A DNA stretch of 64,000 nt from Calliopsis andreniformis (GCF_051401765.1 NC_135064.1:24712001-24776000), one strand, 5' to 3'; positions 12,001-25,890 are shown, numbered from the stretch's first letter. The notes: generated from the sequence alone by a model not told the origin. Numbers and translations are program-made.

Positions 12001-15000
12001 AGATGTTTCAGATTTCGAATGTTTGACGTTCGAGTCGGGAAAAGTTTGATCTTTTGCAGCGATCTGGAAGATGAATTAAATTTCGAGTAGTTTGAATTTT
12101 TCTACAGTGCAATTGGAGTAGGTTTCTAATATTTTCAGCTTGGAGTATAGCTACTAATTCAAATATTCAAGTGTCTACCTGTTCCCAACGAATTCAATTC
12201 TCAACTAATTTTAAGACTTATCTTCTTTGCCTTCATTTATGAATTTCGAAGTACCTATGATAAAACACTAAACTGTATATTTGCAAAATTGTTAAATTAG
12301 AACAGTATGTAGTTTAAAGAGTTCTGAGTCGTTATTCCACATTACTTCCAAATTAGATATCTGTTATGTAAAACGCTCTAACTACTTATTCAACCAAATC
12401 AAATTTCGTCGAAGATGCTAAACGTATCAAAGTTCGATATTCGAGTACCTACTCAGCTGGATTCAGATATTTCAATTTCTCTCTTATTCTCATTCTATGT
12501 ACACGTATAACTTTTATCTGTGTACTTGTATCGTAAAAGAACGTTCCACACCTATGATCTTCCTCGAGTGGAAAGCTTTGAAGCGAGACGAAGAAAAGAG
12601 AGAATCCAGTTTACTTGCTAATGAAATTACTCGTGCTCGATTCCGTTAAGCTATTCGAATCGATCCCACGCTATCGGCCGATTATGGACTTATCGCGCGA
12701 ATCGGAGCTACGAGTTCGCGTTCCACGCGCAAGTTGTTCGATTTAGCTGGCGGCTCGGGTTAGCGTCGAAGTTTTCGATGATGTCGAAGGGCAACGCTAA
12801 TAAAGCTCGGGGGGACAATTGCGACGCGTCGGCGCCGGAATCTAACGAATACGCCGACGCGGCCAATTATATCGTTACCGAGGGTATTTACGAATGTGGC
12901 GACGCGCGGACGGCCCGCTTTGGGCGCGACCCCCCTGAGCCCCTCGATGAAATCGCGAAAAATCGACCGATACGAGGCGTGGCAACCTATTATCCCGAAA
13001 ATAAAGCGAAAGAAGAGCTGTGAAGCGATTCGCGATACGCGCTCGGCTTGTTATTTTCGAGAGCAGCTGAATTCGATATATGGGATGTCCTAAAAGTATG
13101 AGATTAAATTAGAGTATGATGACCTGTTCTGTTACTGTTCTGTATTTTAAGCGGGATTTTTAAGCTGCGAATATATTCTTATTTTCGTATTGGTGAATGG
13201 AATAGGAATTTATATTAGTAGATAGATTGATGGTACGAAATGATAAGTAATAGATTTCTATTTTTTCAGGCAAAATATGCAGAGTGTCTGAAAATACATG
13301 GCCCTAATTTCAGAGGTCAGCATATGATATAAAAATAGAGAAAAAGATTTGTGTAAATAGGTATTTTAACTGGCACTGTTTCCAAATGACAGGTTGTTTC
13401 GTATTTCTGATTAACTGCAGCTATAAACTGAGCTAATGCAGTCAATTTCACTCAACTATTTATTAGTAATATATAATGCCTCATGTGTGGTCTCTCTAAC
13501 TATAAACTCTTTCATAACATTCTATAAATCACTTTAGTCCGTTCTCTTGACACGAACAGTATTTTAAGTATTTTCTTTGACGAGAAAATTCTATGAAAAT
13601 ATTATGCAAACTTGTAGAAACATTTTTTATTATTTTTATGCCTTTAATTCAACTCTGAAATTATGTTCGTAACACCAACATCGGAACTCGTAAAACACTG
13701 CAGTAAATAAAAAAATATGATATAATAAGTCCTAAGAGTGATAGACTGATGACGATAATTCTTTCCCTCATTTAACAAATATGTATAAAAATAAATCATC
13801 AAGACACTTCTACAATATCGCATAACAACAGGTACACAATATCATGCAAAAAAGTCAAGCAAAAATGACCTCGATTCCCGCAACAAAAATGTCAGACAAG
13901 AGAAATCTGTTAGCGGATTTATCGGAAGCTGACGAACCTATGTTTACAACATTTTATCCAGCAAATTGTGACAACTCATCCCCACGATGAACACCCCATA
14001 TATATGTTTGACGTATCAATAAATTATAATGAATTTTGGCACGAGGAATGTTAACAGGCGTCGCCGCGTGTTCATAAAATTCCGCGCGCGAGCACGCCCG
14101 TAACGCGCCGCGTTCTCACGAGCGAGCTCTGTCAATGCGCATCGTTTCGCCCGATATTTTAGGGAATTCCAATGGGTTCCATCGCGACCGGTCCAGATTA
14201 AATTAATAATCGATTTTACAACGGGGGCCGATTTATTAGCCGGACCCCGACTGTTGTACATAAAACTGCACTTATCCTTCTCCCTTTTCCCTGCCTTCGG
14301 GCCACCCTTCTCGCCCCAGAGCCCGCCCTTCCGCCCCTTCTTTTCCTCCGTACCCGGAAATTCCGTGTCCCCTTCTCGGCTCCTGACCGACGCTCTTTCT
14401 ACCGGAGATTTCGATCGATCGTTTTCAATGCGGTGTCATTTCGACGAGGGCCACGTCGAGCGAACACTCTCGACGCTTAACGATCGTTTTATAAAATGAC
14501 GTGACCCTCGTAATTTCATTATGCCTTAATCCGGCGGGCGCTCGCGTTTCGACCACGGTTGCCGCGAGAGAAAAAGAGAGACTCGACGAATAAACAGGGG
14601 TGGAAAGGGTCGAAGAGGGGGATGGAGGGCGGGGAACGGTGAAAAAAAGGGGAAAGGGAAGGTAGAAACCTCTCCTCGATATTCAAGAGTGGCACTCGCA
14701 ATATTAACGAGCGCCTATTAGCGAGTGGCAACCGGTTGAGGGAAGGGAAATCCGTTTTGCCTTTCTTTCTCCGCTATTTCCCTCTCCTTCCCGTCTAAAT
14801 ACAAGAAGGGTTGGCGCGAAGCTTCCCCCGCCCGACCGCGCCCATTAAATCATCCACCCTGCCTGGCTCTTCTCCGTTCTCGTTTTACGAGACCGTTTTT
14901 TAATTCGAACGTCCCCTCGCCACGGCGTTCAATCTTATCGCGCGATAGACAAACTAAATGTCAAGCACGACACGGCCGAGACGTGCCTTAACAAATGTAT

Positions 15001-17489
15001 TCCGATGGTGGCGGCGTCGTTCGCGCCCTGAAGAACTTTGCCGAAGAGGAGCGAGGATGCAACTGGTTAGCGCGCTATTTGAAAAGTGACACAACTTAAA
15101 GAGAGAAGAATGCAGACCATAACCTACCATTTAACGTAATTCTTAATAGTATTTTCTTGTTATACTTGTCATCAATTTTATCTAGAATAAGAGTACGACA
15201 TCACTAACGGTTTTAAAAATTACATGCTCGCAGAAATATGTAATTGCATAGACATTACAGATCAAACAGAAGTAACCCTTTTCCTGTGAAACGCCTCAGA
15301 CAAGTCTACAAGACTGACCGAATATTTAATGGACTTTCGTGTCTCATGTTTTGAAATACCTTCCTCAGATTTCTCAGAAAATCATTGGTTTTCGAGCGTC
15401 CTCTGCGATTTTTAGGCGGCGAATATAGGAAACGCAATGTTTCCGTCACTGACGCTGGTAATAGTAGCAAATGAGAAAATATTCCTACCATACCACCCGA
15501 TGTACAAGATGTCCCACTAAACTATTCTCCTTATTCGTTTCAATTATAATTTCAAATAAATGCTATTTACAGGAGTGGCTATTTCAACGATCTTCTCAAG
15601 TATACGCAGTAATTGAAATATGTTAATTCTGAATTACTTTTTTCTAGGTCTAACTTTTTTTTTAAGCATTATGTTGGCAATACTTTGTTAATTGCTTAAA
15701 ATAAATGAACTTTAATATTCATCAATTCTTAGACAACAATTATATAATTAGATCTATGCATTCAATGAAAAATGTATTATCAAGTTATGAAACATTCTTC
15801 ATTTTAATAATACATATACATTTCACTATTTACAACGATGTGGAAATGCAGAAAAAGTGTCTAATCATCAATGTACTAAGTAATTTGACTACAGAAGGAA
15901 ATTCTTAGGAATAAATGCAACTTTTGTAGAATTACCATTGACTGTCTTACATACACGTACATAAACAATTGTATCTGATTAAAGTTCTGTACATATTTCA
16001 ACTTACCTCAAATAGAAGTGCAGCTTATGAATCGTAAATACAATTTCTGGCATCTGAGAGAGATAAGTTCTGATTTCTTCTTAGTACACTCCACTTATTT
16101 CACTTTTTATAAAACACTGCGTAAAAACGTCAAGGAAATTATCCTTACAGTTTGCCGAACGCGCGTAAGCTAAGGACGCTATAATTTTCTTGAAGCGTTT
16201 CAACAGTGCTACCTATAAACGAAATCATGAACTAAAAAGTTATACATTGCGATCAATTTAGAAATTCAAATCTATACAGCCATAATTACACGCAATAACA
16301 ATCAATATGATTTCTTAAAGCTAAAGCCGTAAAATTACTTCAGTTACTTTATTAACATTATATATGATCTATCAAATATTTTCTACTCGATGTTACTTAA
16401 TATTAATACGAATGCATTTTTCATTTTTTTATTAGGCTTTTTGCTAGTTTTCTCCTTGTTGGTGACCAACTGCAAATTGCTTGTCAGTTAGAGTGATTGA
16501 AATTATTTCGTGTGTAGAGGCTTTGTCAGAATTTTACATAAAGTAACGGGTATTTTGATTCGTATAAAAGATTCGTCCCTGAATTAGCAACGTTGGCATT
16601 AATTGAAATCAATTATCTACATAAACCATACAAAGATGTATTATTTGGGTAAAGTTTTATAATGCATTAATCAACAAAGCTTACGGGGTATAAACTATTG
16701 TCTTAAATGACGAGTGATTACAGTGGAACGTATTAAATCAGAGCTAATCGTTTTTAAATACCATCGATAGTTTAACATTTTCCTCTTTCTTTTAAATTCA
16801 ATATTGAACTATGAGTTATTACAGGTGATATTATTTCGAAAGTGTCATCGATATTAAACGGACAGAATTTGTATTAAAAAAAATCATTTTAATATCGACG
16901 ACACTTAAATAGCGTGTAGAATATATGCATAGGTCACAAGATAATAATTAATACATATCACCATCTGTATAATACCTACACAGGTGTCATTTGAGTAAGA
17001 ATACACTTTGTTTACATAACAATAATTCTACGAAAAAACGCGCCTTAATAATAAAAGTTCTGATATAAAGGGCGTCTTCGGGGTTAATTTATGCTTAGAG
17101 TACGACGGGAGAGAGCAAGGGTAGCTAGTTACCTGTAATTTTTAATAACACAAATGATACAGTATTAATTATTTAACATATTTATACATTGAAAAATCAT
17201 TCCATATAGTTCGTAAAACTACAGCCTATGTAGATTAAACAAATAGTTTCCATAATATTATTGTGTGATATTATTCAAAGATACGTTTAAATTTATCAAT
17301 ACCATTGTGTTCCACTAAACTGACGTATAGAGATACTATTATTATCGTGATATCTATGATTACAAATTATGAATATATCTGGTATATTCCTTGGTCGCTC
17401 TGTAATTTCTCAACTTTTGTTTTTGCTACCTCGTTTCTCCTTTACAGATACTCTAAGCCATTCGTAAATTATATCCTTCTTATAAATTA
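12000..17489. other. AT-rich intergenic sequence
   Basis: No coding exon was recognised. The 81-codon frame at 12778-13023 lies in a local GC peak and has no recognisable domain. The stretch contains a hairpin at 16841-16905, listed separately. A minus-strand ATTAAA at 17141-17146 is a possible polyadenylation signal for the BAG6 gene. Confidence 0.5.
16841..16905 (-). repeat. 18-bp-stem hairpin
   Basis: Arms at 16841-16858 and 16888-16905 are reverse complements over 18 bases with one difference, around a 29-base AT-rich loop. Transcribed from the minus strand, that difference becomes a G-U wobble and the stem is fully paired. It could be a microRNA-like precursor or the remnant of an inverted-repeat element. 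I do not recognise a known microRNA seed. Confidence 0.4.
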
Positions 17490-20400
17490 TTACTTCGGTT
17501 GTTTATCTTGATCCGCGAAATATTTAGTCGCGTTAGGGAAACGTAAAGGATCGGGGAAGTCTGGTGTCCCGTATCTGCGTGGGTTCAAGCAGTCTCTAAT
17601 TGCTTGTCCAAATGCACGTCTGACACCAGGGTCTACGGCCACAGCAACCGCAGCACCTTCGACCTCTTCGACACCCGCTCGTGACACCCCTTCTCGTACT
17701 AAACGTTCCATAGACGCCGCTATTGCTGAATGGTTAGGGGTTGGACTGACTAATAGTCTTGGTTTTTGTTGTTCTATTAGTTTACGACGTTTGGTAGGCA
17801 ATGTACCCAAATAGGCGTCGCTGAACGTTGCCACACCACCGTTCATTCCTTGCATCTGTAATTGACGACGTTGCCTCACGCCATCTCGGGCAATAATTGG
17901 TAACCAATCCTAGAATTAACAATTTCTTCTAGTTCTGTTTTTTTTAGAATACATTATATGCATACAGGAATTTAAACTTACGGAAGGTAGTGCTTCGTGG
18001 CCTGGAAATGTTTCTGGAATTTCTTCCCCGTCATCTGGTGAAGATGCCTCAAAGCTTGTTTTTTCTTCTGCTACATCAGTCTCCATAGGCTGTGATAATA
18101 GGAATTTTTTTAAATTTCGTACTCTGTTGTTTGAAGAAGATAATCATGTCCTATTTTTATATGAGCTTACCTCCGCATCGGGTTGTGTTTGTGAAGGTTG
18201 ATGTGCTGTAGCTGAAGGCACTGTAGACTGTTGAGAAGGTACATTTTTGTAAATTAACAGTGGAAGAATCTCCGAGTCCGGTGGCTGTGCGAAGTGTAGC
18301 AGATAAGCACGATACGGGCCAGTAATTGTATTGAACAGCCAAGGACGTAATATAGGATTACGTCCTAACATTAAACTCTATTCAACATACAAATTGGTTA
18401 TATAAGTATTGAAATTAAGAATGTAGTTGAAGGGCTCGATGCAAAAACCGGTCTGCTCCAGTTTTTAACAAAAAGAGGACTACTAAATACTACACGTACA
18501 TTAAAATCCGCACAAATAGTCTTTTTTGTTAAAAATTAGAGCTGACCTGTTTTTGCAGCGATAAAATAATTTTGTGAAAAAAGATTACCATTGAACGTGT
18601 GACAAAAGCTTCCAATCCTGCCTGACCACCACGAATGGAATATCGAAGTACCGCACATAATTGCCTTCCTGCGTTGTTCACGATATTGATAGTTTCTTGT
18701 CCAAATCTTGCATCGGTAACTTCTATAAATAAAAGCTAATATATAATACTGCAATTATAATTAAAATTTGATTTTCTACACGGTTTTGTGAACTACGAAC
18801 CACTATCAAATAGTAATTGTAGTATTTCATTGGCATGGCGACGAAGTACAGCTTCTACAGTTGCACAGATATCTACACATAAACCATTTCTACTACTAGT
18901 CTCCTCTTCTGGCATAAATAAATTCTGAAGGTGTGGTCCAAGGTTTGAAAACACTCGCTCTATTACTTGCTCTTGTAGCACTGCCGGTGTAGATTGTGGA
19001 AAATTATTTTGGAAAAATTCTTGCAACGGTCTTCTTAAATTCGCAATTGGTTCCGAATTTCCAATTTGTAATCTTAATAAATCCATCGACGTTATATTTT
19101 GTAACTAAATAGTTTTGAAAATAGAAATTATTTGATATTTAGTATACATACAAAATGTTAAGTATATATTCAGATTTTGTGTAAATATATTAACTTACTA
19201 TTATTATTGATAAACTCGCGAAGAAATTTCCTTCATTTGCTAAGTCTTGTGCCGAGAAAAATGATGCAAAGGGAAGCAGAAGCTCTGCCAGGGTAAGAGC
19301 TTCTTCAACGACATTGCCGTTCCTACTAATAGAACATAATACGAAAGTTGGTACATGATTTAATAAATAGACAATCTAAGTAAGCGAAAAATGTCAATTG
19401 TACCTATTTCCTCCTATAATTCCCACATGAACATTTCGGTTATTAAGCATCTGCATTATATTTCCTAAACTTCCCGCTATATCTGCATCTACAATCAATG
19501 AAAAAGTATGTATAGTAAAAGAAAAAGAAATTTGTACATCCTTAGTTCAAAACAAGTAACAGGTATAATTTGTAATGCTTACTGTTACCGTTAATGCTTA
19601 TACTAGCTTGATTACTTGCACCTCCTACCATTTGTCGCAATAAGTTCGCGAACTGAGAATTTGCACTTGGAGTTTGTGATGTTGTTACAGGCGTTGTTGT
19701 GTTCGTAGAACTAGTATTACTAGCCGTAGTCGATGTCGTCGCTGAAATGATTAATTTCATTAATACATATTTCTAATATGCTAACCAGCAATAAAATTTA
19801 TTGCTTATAATATTTAATTAAATAAACCTGTTTGTGCTTGGGACTGAGTTTCTGTCGTAGGTGCTTGACTGGTCCGTGTTCCCTGTGATGTAGAAGTGAC
19901 AGTACTGGAAGTTGTGGTCGAAGTACGACGAACGTGGTGTGAATTACAAGGAAGGAACGGATCAAAATCCAGTCCTTGTCCCATACTCATCCCAACACCT
20001 AAAGGATGAGTCTGTTGATGAAATATGTGCGGTCGTGACGTACTTCTGGTTTGTGTGGCCGTAGTAGGATGGGTATCAACGTTGCTTCTACAATAGAAAA
20101 TACAATTGAAAACGATTAGAAGTATTAGAAATGATTACAATAGAAAAATTTTCTTGCAGTAATCATACCGTGCTTGTGTACTTTGTCCAGCATTTGTATT
20201 TCCATCGAGCAGCGAAACTGATGGTTGTCCACCTGTTGAGGAATTTGGAATTGCGATTGTCGTACCGATACCACCGCCTTGTACCATGTGACCAGCAACA
20301 CTTTGCATTAAATTTCGTATGAAATCAGTCGGATGTGCAGAACCCCAAGGGAATGTACCAGTAGCACCACCTACTCTTCCTGCAAACAGAATGTATAGAT

Positions 20401-23400
20401 AACATTGAAAATATCCATTTTTTAGATCTTCAATAATGATATTCTTTTATTGAGAACACACCACTGTTATTGTTATTGTTGTTATTGTTTTCACCAGCTT
20501 GACTTGGTTCGCTTCCCGATGCAGCGTCCATAGTACCTTCAGGACTAACTTCCATCAGCACTTCAACGTTATTTGGTAAGTTGAAAACTGTACCTGGAGA
20601 ATGATTTTCATTTTGTTACCTATTATTTTATTTCATTCTAAATGTAACAGAATTATGACACGCACCAAATGGAGATTGTGACTGTTCTTGTTGTTCTGCT
20701 TGTTGCTGAGTGCCAGCTTCAGCCTCTGCTTGCTGATTGCCTTCTTCAGTACCAGCTTCATTTGTTTCTAATTGTGCAGATCCACCCGCATTGTCGCCAT
20801 TTTCTTCGGCACTGTTATTGTTATTTGCGTTCCGACCATGTAAACTGATATGTGCCTAATAGAAACACATTATAGAATAATCTCGTTACGCACGGTACCG
20901 AATTCAAGTGTTACAGTGATCCGATATTATCCTCACCTCTACCTGAATTGGTATTCCGGGTTGTAAAATAGCCGAGTGCTGAATAATGATTGGTCTACAT
21001 CTCAAATTTCTAGGTGGCTGCTGGCTCATATCGACAATTATGTCGCTCAAAGCATGACAAGCATGAGAAATGTAGTGTAAACTTTCACTGACGCCGTCTA
21101 CGATTCTCTGATTTTCTTCTACACCTTCAGGTCCTGCCTAGATATTAACGAGTGTTTTATTTCAAACTTTTCTGAAAATAAACCAATGTATATCTGCATC
21201 ACATCTTGAAAAATAACATGCACTTACTCCTGGAGGTAAAGAAGGATCCGCGAGCATAAGTACGCAATAACGTTCTAAGTAAGGTCGTAAACGATCATGA
21301 GTATTTGATAATCTGTCTAATAATTCCGCCATTTGTGGAGGTCTTGGAAGCCTGAAAATTATGAATTCATGAATCACGTATCACAATCGAATAAAATTGC
21401 GACTTTCAAATTATAAAAAGCATGTACGAAATGATAATTATTGTGATCTAAATTCTTTATTACTTAATTGCCTATTATTGTCAAATGTTCATGCTTACTG
21501 TTCAGATTGTGATGGTTGTGACTGTTGTGCATCTGACCGATTCTCTTCATTAGCATTATTTGCCTGTCTTGCCTCAGCACCTTCATCACTTCTTCCTATT
21601 TTAGAAATGTAAAATTATAAATAAAAATATGTACAATATTTTTACTTATAATTTGCATATATGTACAAACCTCTGTTTGTTGTGCCATTATTTACTTGCA
21701 TACCCATAAAGTTTGCTGCAACTGCCTCTGGTATTATGCCAGCACAAAGTGTTCTTCTAGGTCTGTTATTATTATTTTTAAAAAAGCGGGGTTTATAAGT
21801 ATTATAATTTATAAATGAATGATTTATTTGTACTATTATAAGAATTATAATTACCGCGATGCAAATCCTCTTTCACTTGATTGCCCACTATTATCTGATG
21901 TTGATACTTGTTCGGAGCTTGACTGTTGTGGTTGCTGTGTTTGTTGTACATCTGACTGACTACTGTTAGCATTATTTACTGGTCCTGCCTCAGCACCTTC
22001 AGCACTATGATTAAAAAAAGACGTAGTTCATATTTACGAACACTATAGTTTATAAACAAATGCGTTACTTATACTACTACAATAATCATAATTACCGTGA
22101 TACAAATTCTCTGTCACTTGATTGCCCCTCATTATTTGATGTTGACACTGGCTCTGGTTGTGACTGCTGCGATTGTTGTGTTTGTTGTGATTGTTGTGCA
22201 TCTGACTGATTATCGTCAGTAGCGTCATTTCCTGCTCCCAATTCAGAACCTTCATCACCAATTCCTTTTTTTCCAGTTTACAAGTGTAAATAGAAATACA
22301 TTCTATGATTCTGTGTAAATTGTCTGTATACAAACCTCCAAGTAACGTGACATAAGCTGTTGCAATAGCAGTTGCGAGAGCCTCTGCTAATCTGGCACCA
22401 ACATTCGCTCTACCTTCAGTATTACTGAAAACAATGAGCAGTTTACAAGTTTATTCTACCATGCTGTATTAATATTATATTGAATTATTATTTTTATTCA
22501 CAACTGTTCTGGTTCTAGTTGTTGAATTTGCACTTCCTGGGCTAGTGGTGGTTGATTATTTTCTGCTGGAGGAGGATTCAGGGAACAGTTGGGATTATCA
22601 AGTCTGTCCATAAGTCCATTTGCACGATCAAGCATTCTCCTTGCAACGATTAAGCGACTGTTGGACAAACTGTTGCTCAATTGTGGTACTGGCAATCCTA
22701 TTGGAAGAAATGAAACAGGAAAAACAAATTGTTAAGTATACGAATCACATTGTATATGAATATTAATTATTATACCATGTCCTTCTACAAATTCTGCTGG
22801 TACTGCCATTGCGCCCAAGTACATGGCATTACCTCGTACTTGGGTACGAGTGAGCCGGTAATGTGTTCTCTGTGGATTCTGCCAATTCTGCGCGTTATTC
22901 TGACTCTGACTTTGACCTCCATCATTTCTTCGTTGACCAGGCCTAGGTGGTGCTCGCTGCACCAAATGTATAACTTTTCCATTGACATCTAAATTACAAA
23001 TATTCAAATTATTGTGTAGTTCTGAATTAAATGCATGTACTGCTCGTCCATAAGAAGTTGGCAAAGAAATGTGGGTCTGATTTGTGTATAGATCCGCATT
23101 CCACTTCAGATGCCGATGTTCCTGATTTTATGCTATCCCATTAGCCAATTTTTCACAGACGAACAGTACCTTTGAATACTTTTCCTTACCATAATCTTTT
23201 AACTTCTTTTCATCTTGAAGAACTCTGCCACAATAAATAAGTCTCTGTGAATCTGCTGGTACAGCCACTGAATCTGCTATATGTTCTTTGAAACCTCGTA
23301 CTGTGATTTGCTATAGAAATAAAGTCAATTATAATGTTTTACTATAACTAAAAGTACTTTCTACTAATTATTTGATACTTAAATACATTTCTTGTATGTC

Positions 23401-23978
23401 ATGTTAACCATATGTTGTTAATATTAAACAAGGGACAAATAAATTCTATATTACTGCTCCTTAAATTTCATACTCATCTCTATCATTACATCATACATTT
23501 ACATTTTTTATAGAAACAAAAAAATCTTTAGATCTAAAGCATTACAGTCTTACACAATATTATGATCATATTGATAATGGAAAATTGTCTAAGTTAAACA
23601 TTAGATATGAGAATCACCGAAATGAAAAGACATACATTTGTAACGGACATATTAATAATTCCAAAAGTCATGCAAGAGAGGTTAGCTATCAAAAATATCA
23701 CAGAATTATGCACAAACGCAATAAATTTCTCAATATACATCATCCGTACGAAAACAGTTTCCAGAATATGAATGAACTAATATTGCGAAGCATTGCATTA
23801 ACAGTCAGTAGACACGCCACTGGGGAAGTTGCAGGCAATAACATCGTTCAAGTCACAAACAAGTAGCTGTAGTATTCGGTATCGAGAAAGTGGGCTGAAA
23901 AAAGCGAACACTTACGTCGTCTTCCAACGAGAAGGCGTGATTTTGTGAATCCAATGTTTTCACCGTAAGATCAATCAT
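17490..23978 (-). CDS. BAG6: BAG6 (Scythe/BAT3), large proline-rich ubiquitin-like chaperone
   Basis: Twenty-three exons join in phase to 1283 aa: 23978-23916, 23310-23190, 22988-22776, 22697-22502, 22424-22336, 22264-22096, 22004-21855, 21762-21671, 21595-21499, 21351-21228, 21137-20937, 20855-20666, 20593-20462, 20379-20169, 20087-19828, 19741-19583, 19488-19404, 19325-19199, 19104-18801, 18722-18589, 18377-18171, 18089-17982, 17909-17490. Residues 1-80 are a ubiquitin-like fold ([37 protein letters not shown]) almost superposable on vertebrate BAG6. About residues 397-505 match the conserved central BAG6 region ([21 protein letters not shown]). The C-terminus has a nuclear localisation signal (PTKRRK, about 1183) and the BAG-like end ([12 protein letters not shown]). 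The middle is rich in Gln, Ser, Thr and Asn. BAG6 holds tail-anchored and mislocalised proteins and passes them to TRC/GET targeting or ubiquitination. Human BAG6 is about 1130 aa; the extra length is the low-complexity middle. The least certain junction is the acceptor at 22265, which lacks a good pyrimidine tract. Confidence 0.93.
21499..22264 (-). repeat. tandemly duplicated Gln/Ser-rich exons inside BAG6
   Basis: Exons 6 (22264-22096), 7 (22004-21855) and 9 (21595-21499) encode related blocks. Each has an acidic or Glu-Gly start (DEGSE, EGAEA, DEGAEA), an N-N/D-A stretch, a QSDAQQ-type core and Gln/Ser runs. Exons 6 and 7 also share the end pattern VSTS-N-GQSS(D/E)R. The introns after exons 6 and 7 begin with related sequence, so whole exon-intron units were copied. 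Exon 7 is 150 bases and symmetric (phase 2 to 2), so its gain or loss keeps the frame. Confidence 0.7.
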
Positions 23979-24682
23979 CGTGAATCGGCCGTAACTGACA
24001 CGACACAGCTAAAATTCAGGAAAATGAACGACAGATTAGAGGCGGGGGGTACGTAATATAGGATCGTCTCGGTACACTCACGCAAACACGCAGGTATGAC
24101 TGTAAACGACACTCGATGTTACTAACGAGTTAGTAACGAAGAAACTGTTCGAGGTCCGAATCGCGCAGAAACGTTTGATTTTCACGTAAATCGAGTCGTG
24201 GTTATCAAGAAATTACGTAATTAAATTCTATCGCACCGATTTTACCGTTTATTCGTTTTTTCAATGAACTCACCGATGAAATTTAATTGCGACGGCCGAC
24301 ACGATACACGTTATTTTACCCAGAATTCGCTTCACCAGCGACACCGTGCAAGTCTTGCCAATTATCAAGCAAATTATTCCCTAGAAATATTCTGTAGGTT
24401 CGAATTTGCCAAGAATCACTAGTTTCCTGTAATACCCTGCGATCACGAAGTTTTTCTTGCTTTGGTTAGATGGCGTTACCAATCGAAAGATGAATCGATT
24501 AAGATCCATTGATTTGAATCGATGAATCGAGTGTTATCTTTCTTGTAACACAGAAGAGAGGATTTGATAAGGAATAGAGTAAAGAAACTAAAAAATAGTA
24601 ACAAGGTACACTAGTAATGCAACAAATTTTCTACTGCCTTATAGTTAGGTTTAATGATTACCTTTTTTATGTAGAAATAATT
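23979..24682 (-). promoter_or_regulatory. BAG6 upstream region
   Basis: This is the sequence directly 5' of the BAG6 start codon. It is moderately GC-rich with scattered CpG up to about 24.35 kb and should hold the transcription start, but I found no TATA box or clear initiator. No coding exon is evident. Confidence 0.35.
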
Positions 24683-25024
24683 ATAGTCCAGGCACAAGAG
24701 CTAGTTCCAAATGTGTCATTACCTGCAAGTTGTTTGCAATATTCACTTCTGTGTCAACAGGTTTTATCTGAATACAAAAAACGAATTAGCTATTTTTTTG
24801 AAAAGTCAATTTTCATATAAATAGCAGCTTATTTCTACATTCGCGCATTAGAGCTAGTAATTTTTATACAATAAAAAAGAACCACAAATCATATGAAAAA
24901 TCCGGTATATATACTTCAAGAAACTAATTCCTTTCTTGCATTCAGGTAAAACCTGTTGATATAGGAGTGGGCAAACCACTACAGCGAATGACACATCTCG
25001 AACTAGCTCTTATATCTGAAGTAT
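24683..25024. repeat. long imperfect foldback (inverted-repeat) element
   Basis: The sequence reads as an imperfect palindrome about 340 bases long, centred near 24850. The best arm segments are 24696-24720 against 24987-25011 (22 of 25 positions complementary) and the block around TCAACAGGTTTTATCTGAAT (about 24757-24776) against its complement around 24940-24959. Further in, GAATTAG-type words pair again. Flanking bases pair more weakly outward to TATA on both sides. I see no protein and no clean target-site duplication. It resembles a foldback or MITE-like non-autonomous element, or a locus producing a long hairpin RNA. Confidence 0.6.
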
Positions 25025-25854
25025 ATTACAAATATTTTTATGTAAAAAACTGAATTATTTTACGTTCCTAAAGACAGCCTATGACAATCAACTTTGGTCC
25101 AATAAAAGCTGTAAATGACAGTGTACTCGAATATAGTCTTGTCACTCTAAACTCTTTTACTTAAATTTAACTAACTTGGCTAATCTAAATAAGCCTATAA
25201 AGTATAAAGAGATCGATATCGTCGTTCGGTAGCAAAGAGTCAACTTTCTTTTTTTTTCTTTTTGATGGAAACATCGATTCGAGCACGCTACCGTCGAACG
25301 CATCGAAATCCACGATCGGCCTGCCACTGGGCATCGCGTGATCCAATGCGAGGATGAAAAAGAGAAGCGCAGAAGACTCATGGCAATCCGATCGCATTAT
25401 TCAGATTAGGGCATCGACTGAGCCACGCGGGTATGCGAGCGTACACGCGTTTCTTTGTATGCGTATAAACGTGTACATACTTATATCGGTAGAAGATAAT
25501 ACGGCCGATCGTGCACCGCAGAAGAATGTTAATGGTGCTTCAGTTTTGTATGCAGGAAGTGACGGCGCGTCCCGTCTCATACCGTAGCGGGCCCCGGCGC
25601 CCCGGCGTCCGAGCAGAAAAAGCCCCAATAAGACCGATAGAACTGAAAAACCGAGAGATTCACCCGTGGCCGTGTCGGAGGAAGGAAAGAGAGATGCTCC
25701 TTTAAATCCCATCATAAACACACACTGCCAGGGGCTCTCAACGCTTCTCAAAAATATACAATCCACGCGCTACTTTACGCATGTCATTATTCCTCCACTC
25801 CCCTTGTCACGCGTGGCAGCTGCATTTTTAAATTACTGCATCATTTTTACGAAC

Positions 25855-25890
25855 AGTGTGGTAACAGTGTGGTAACAGTGTGGTAACAGT
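25855..25890. repeat. 12-base tandem repeat, three copies
   Basis: The unit GTGTGGTAACA plus one base is repeated three times in a row, seen as a direct head-to-tail array ending in GTAACAGTGTTTTC. It is a minor microsatellite-like feature. Confidence 0.7.

Noticed and set aside
23585..23866. 93-codon plus-strand frame in BAG6 intron 1
   Set aside because: It has polar Asn/His/Lys-rich composition as expected by chance in AT-rich DNA; no domain.
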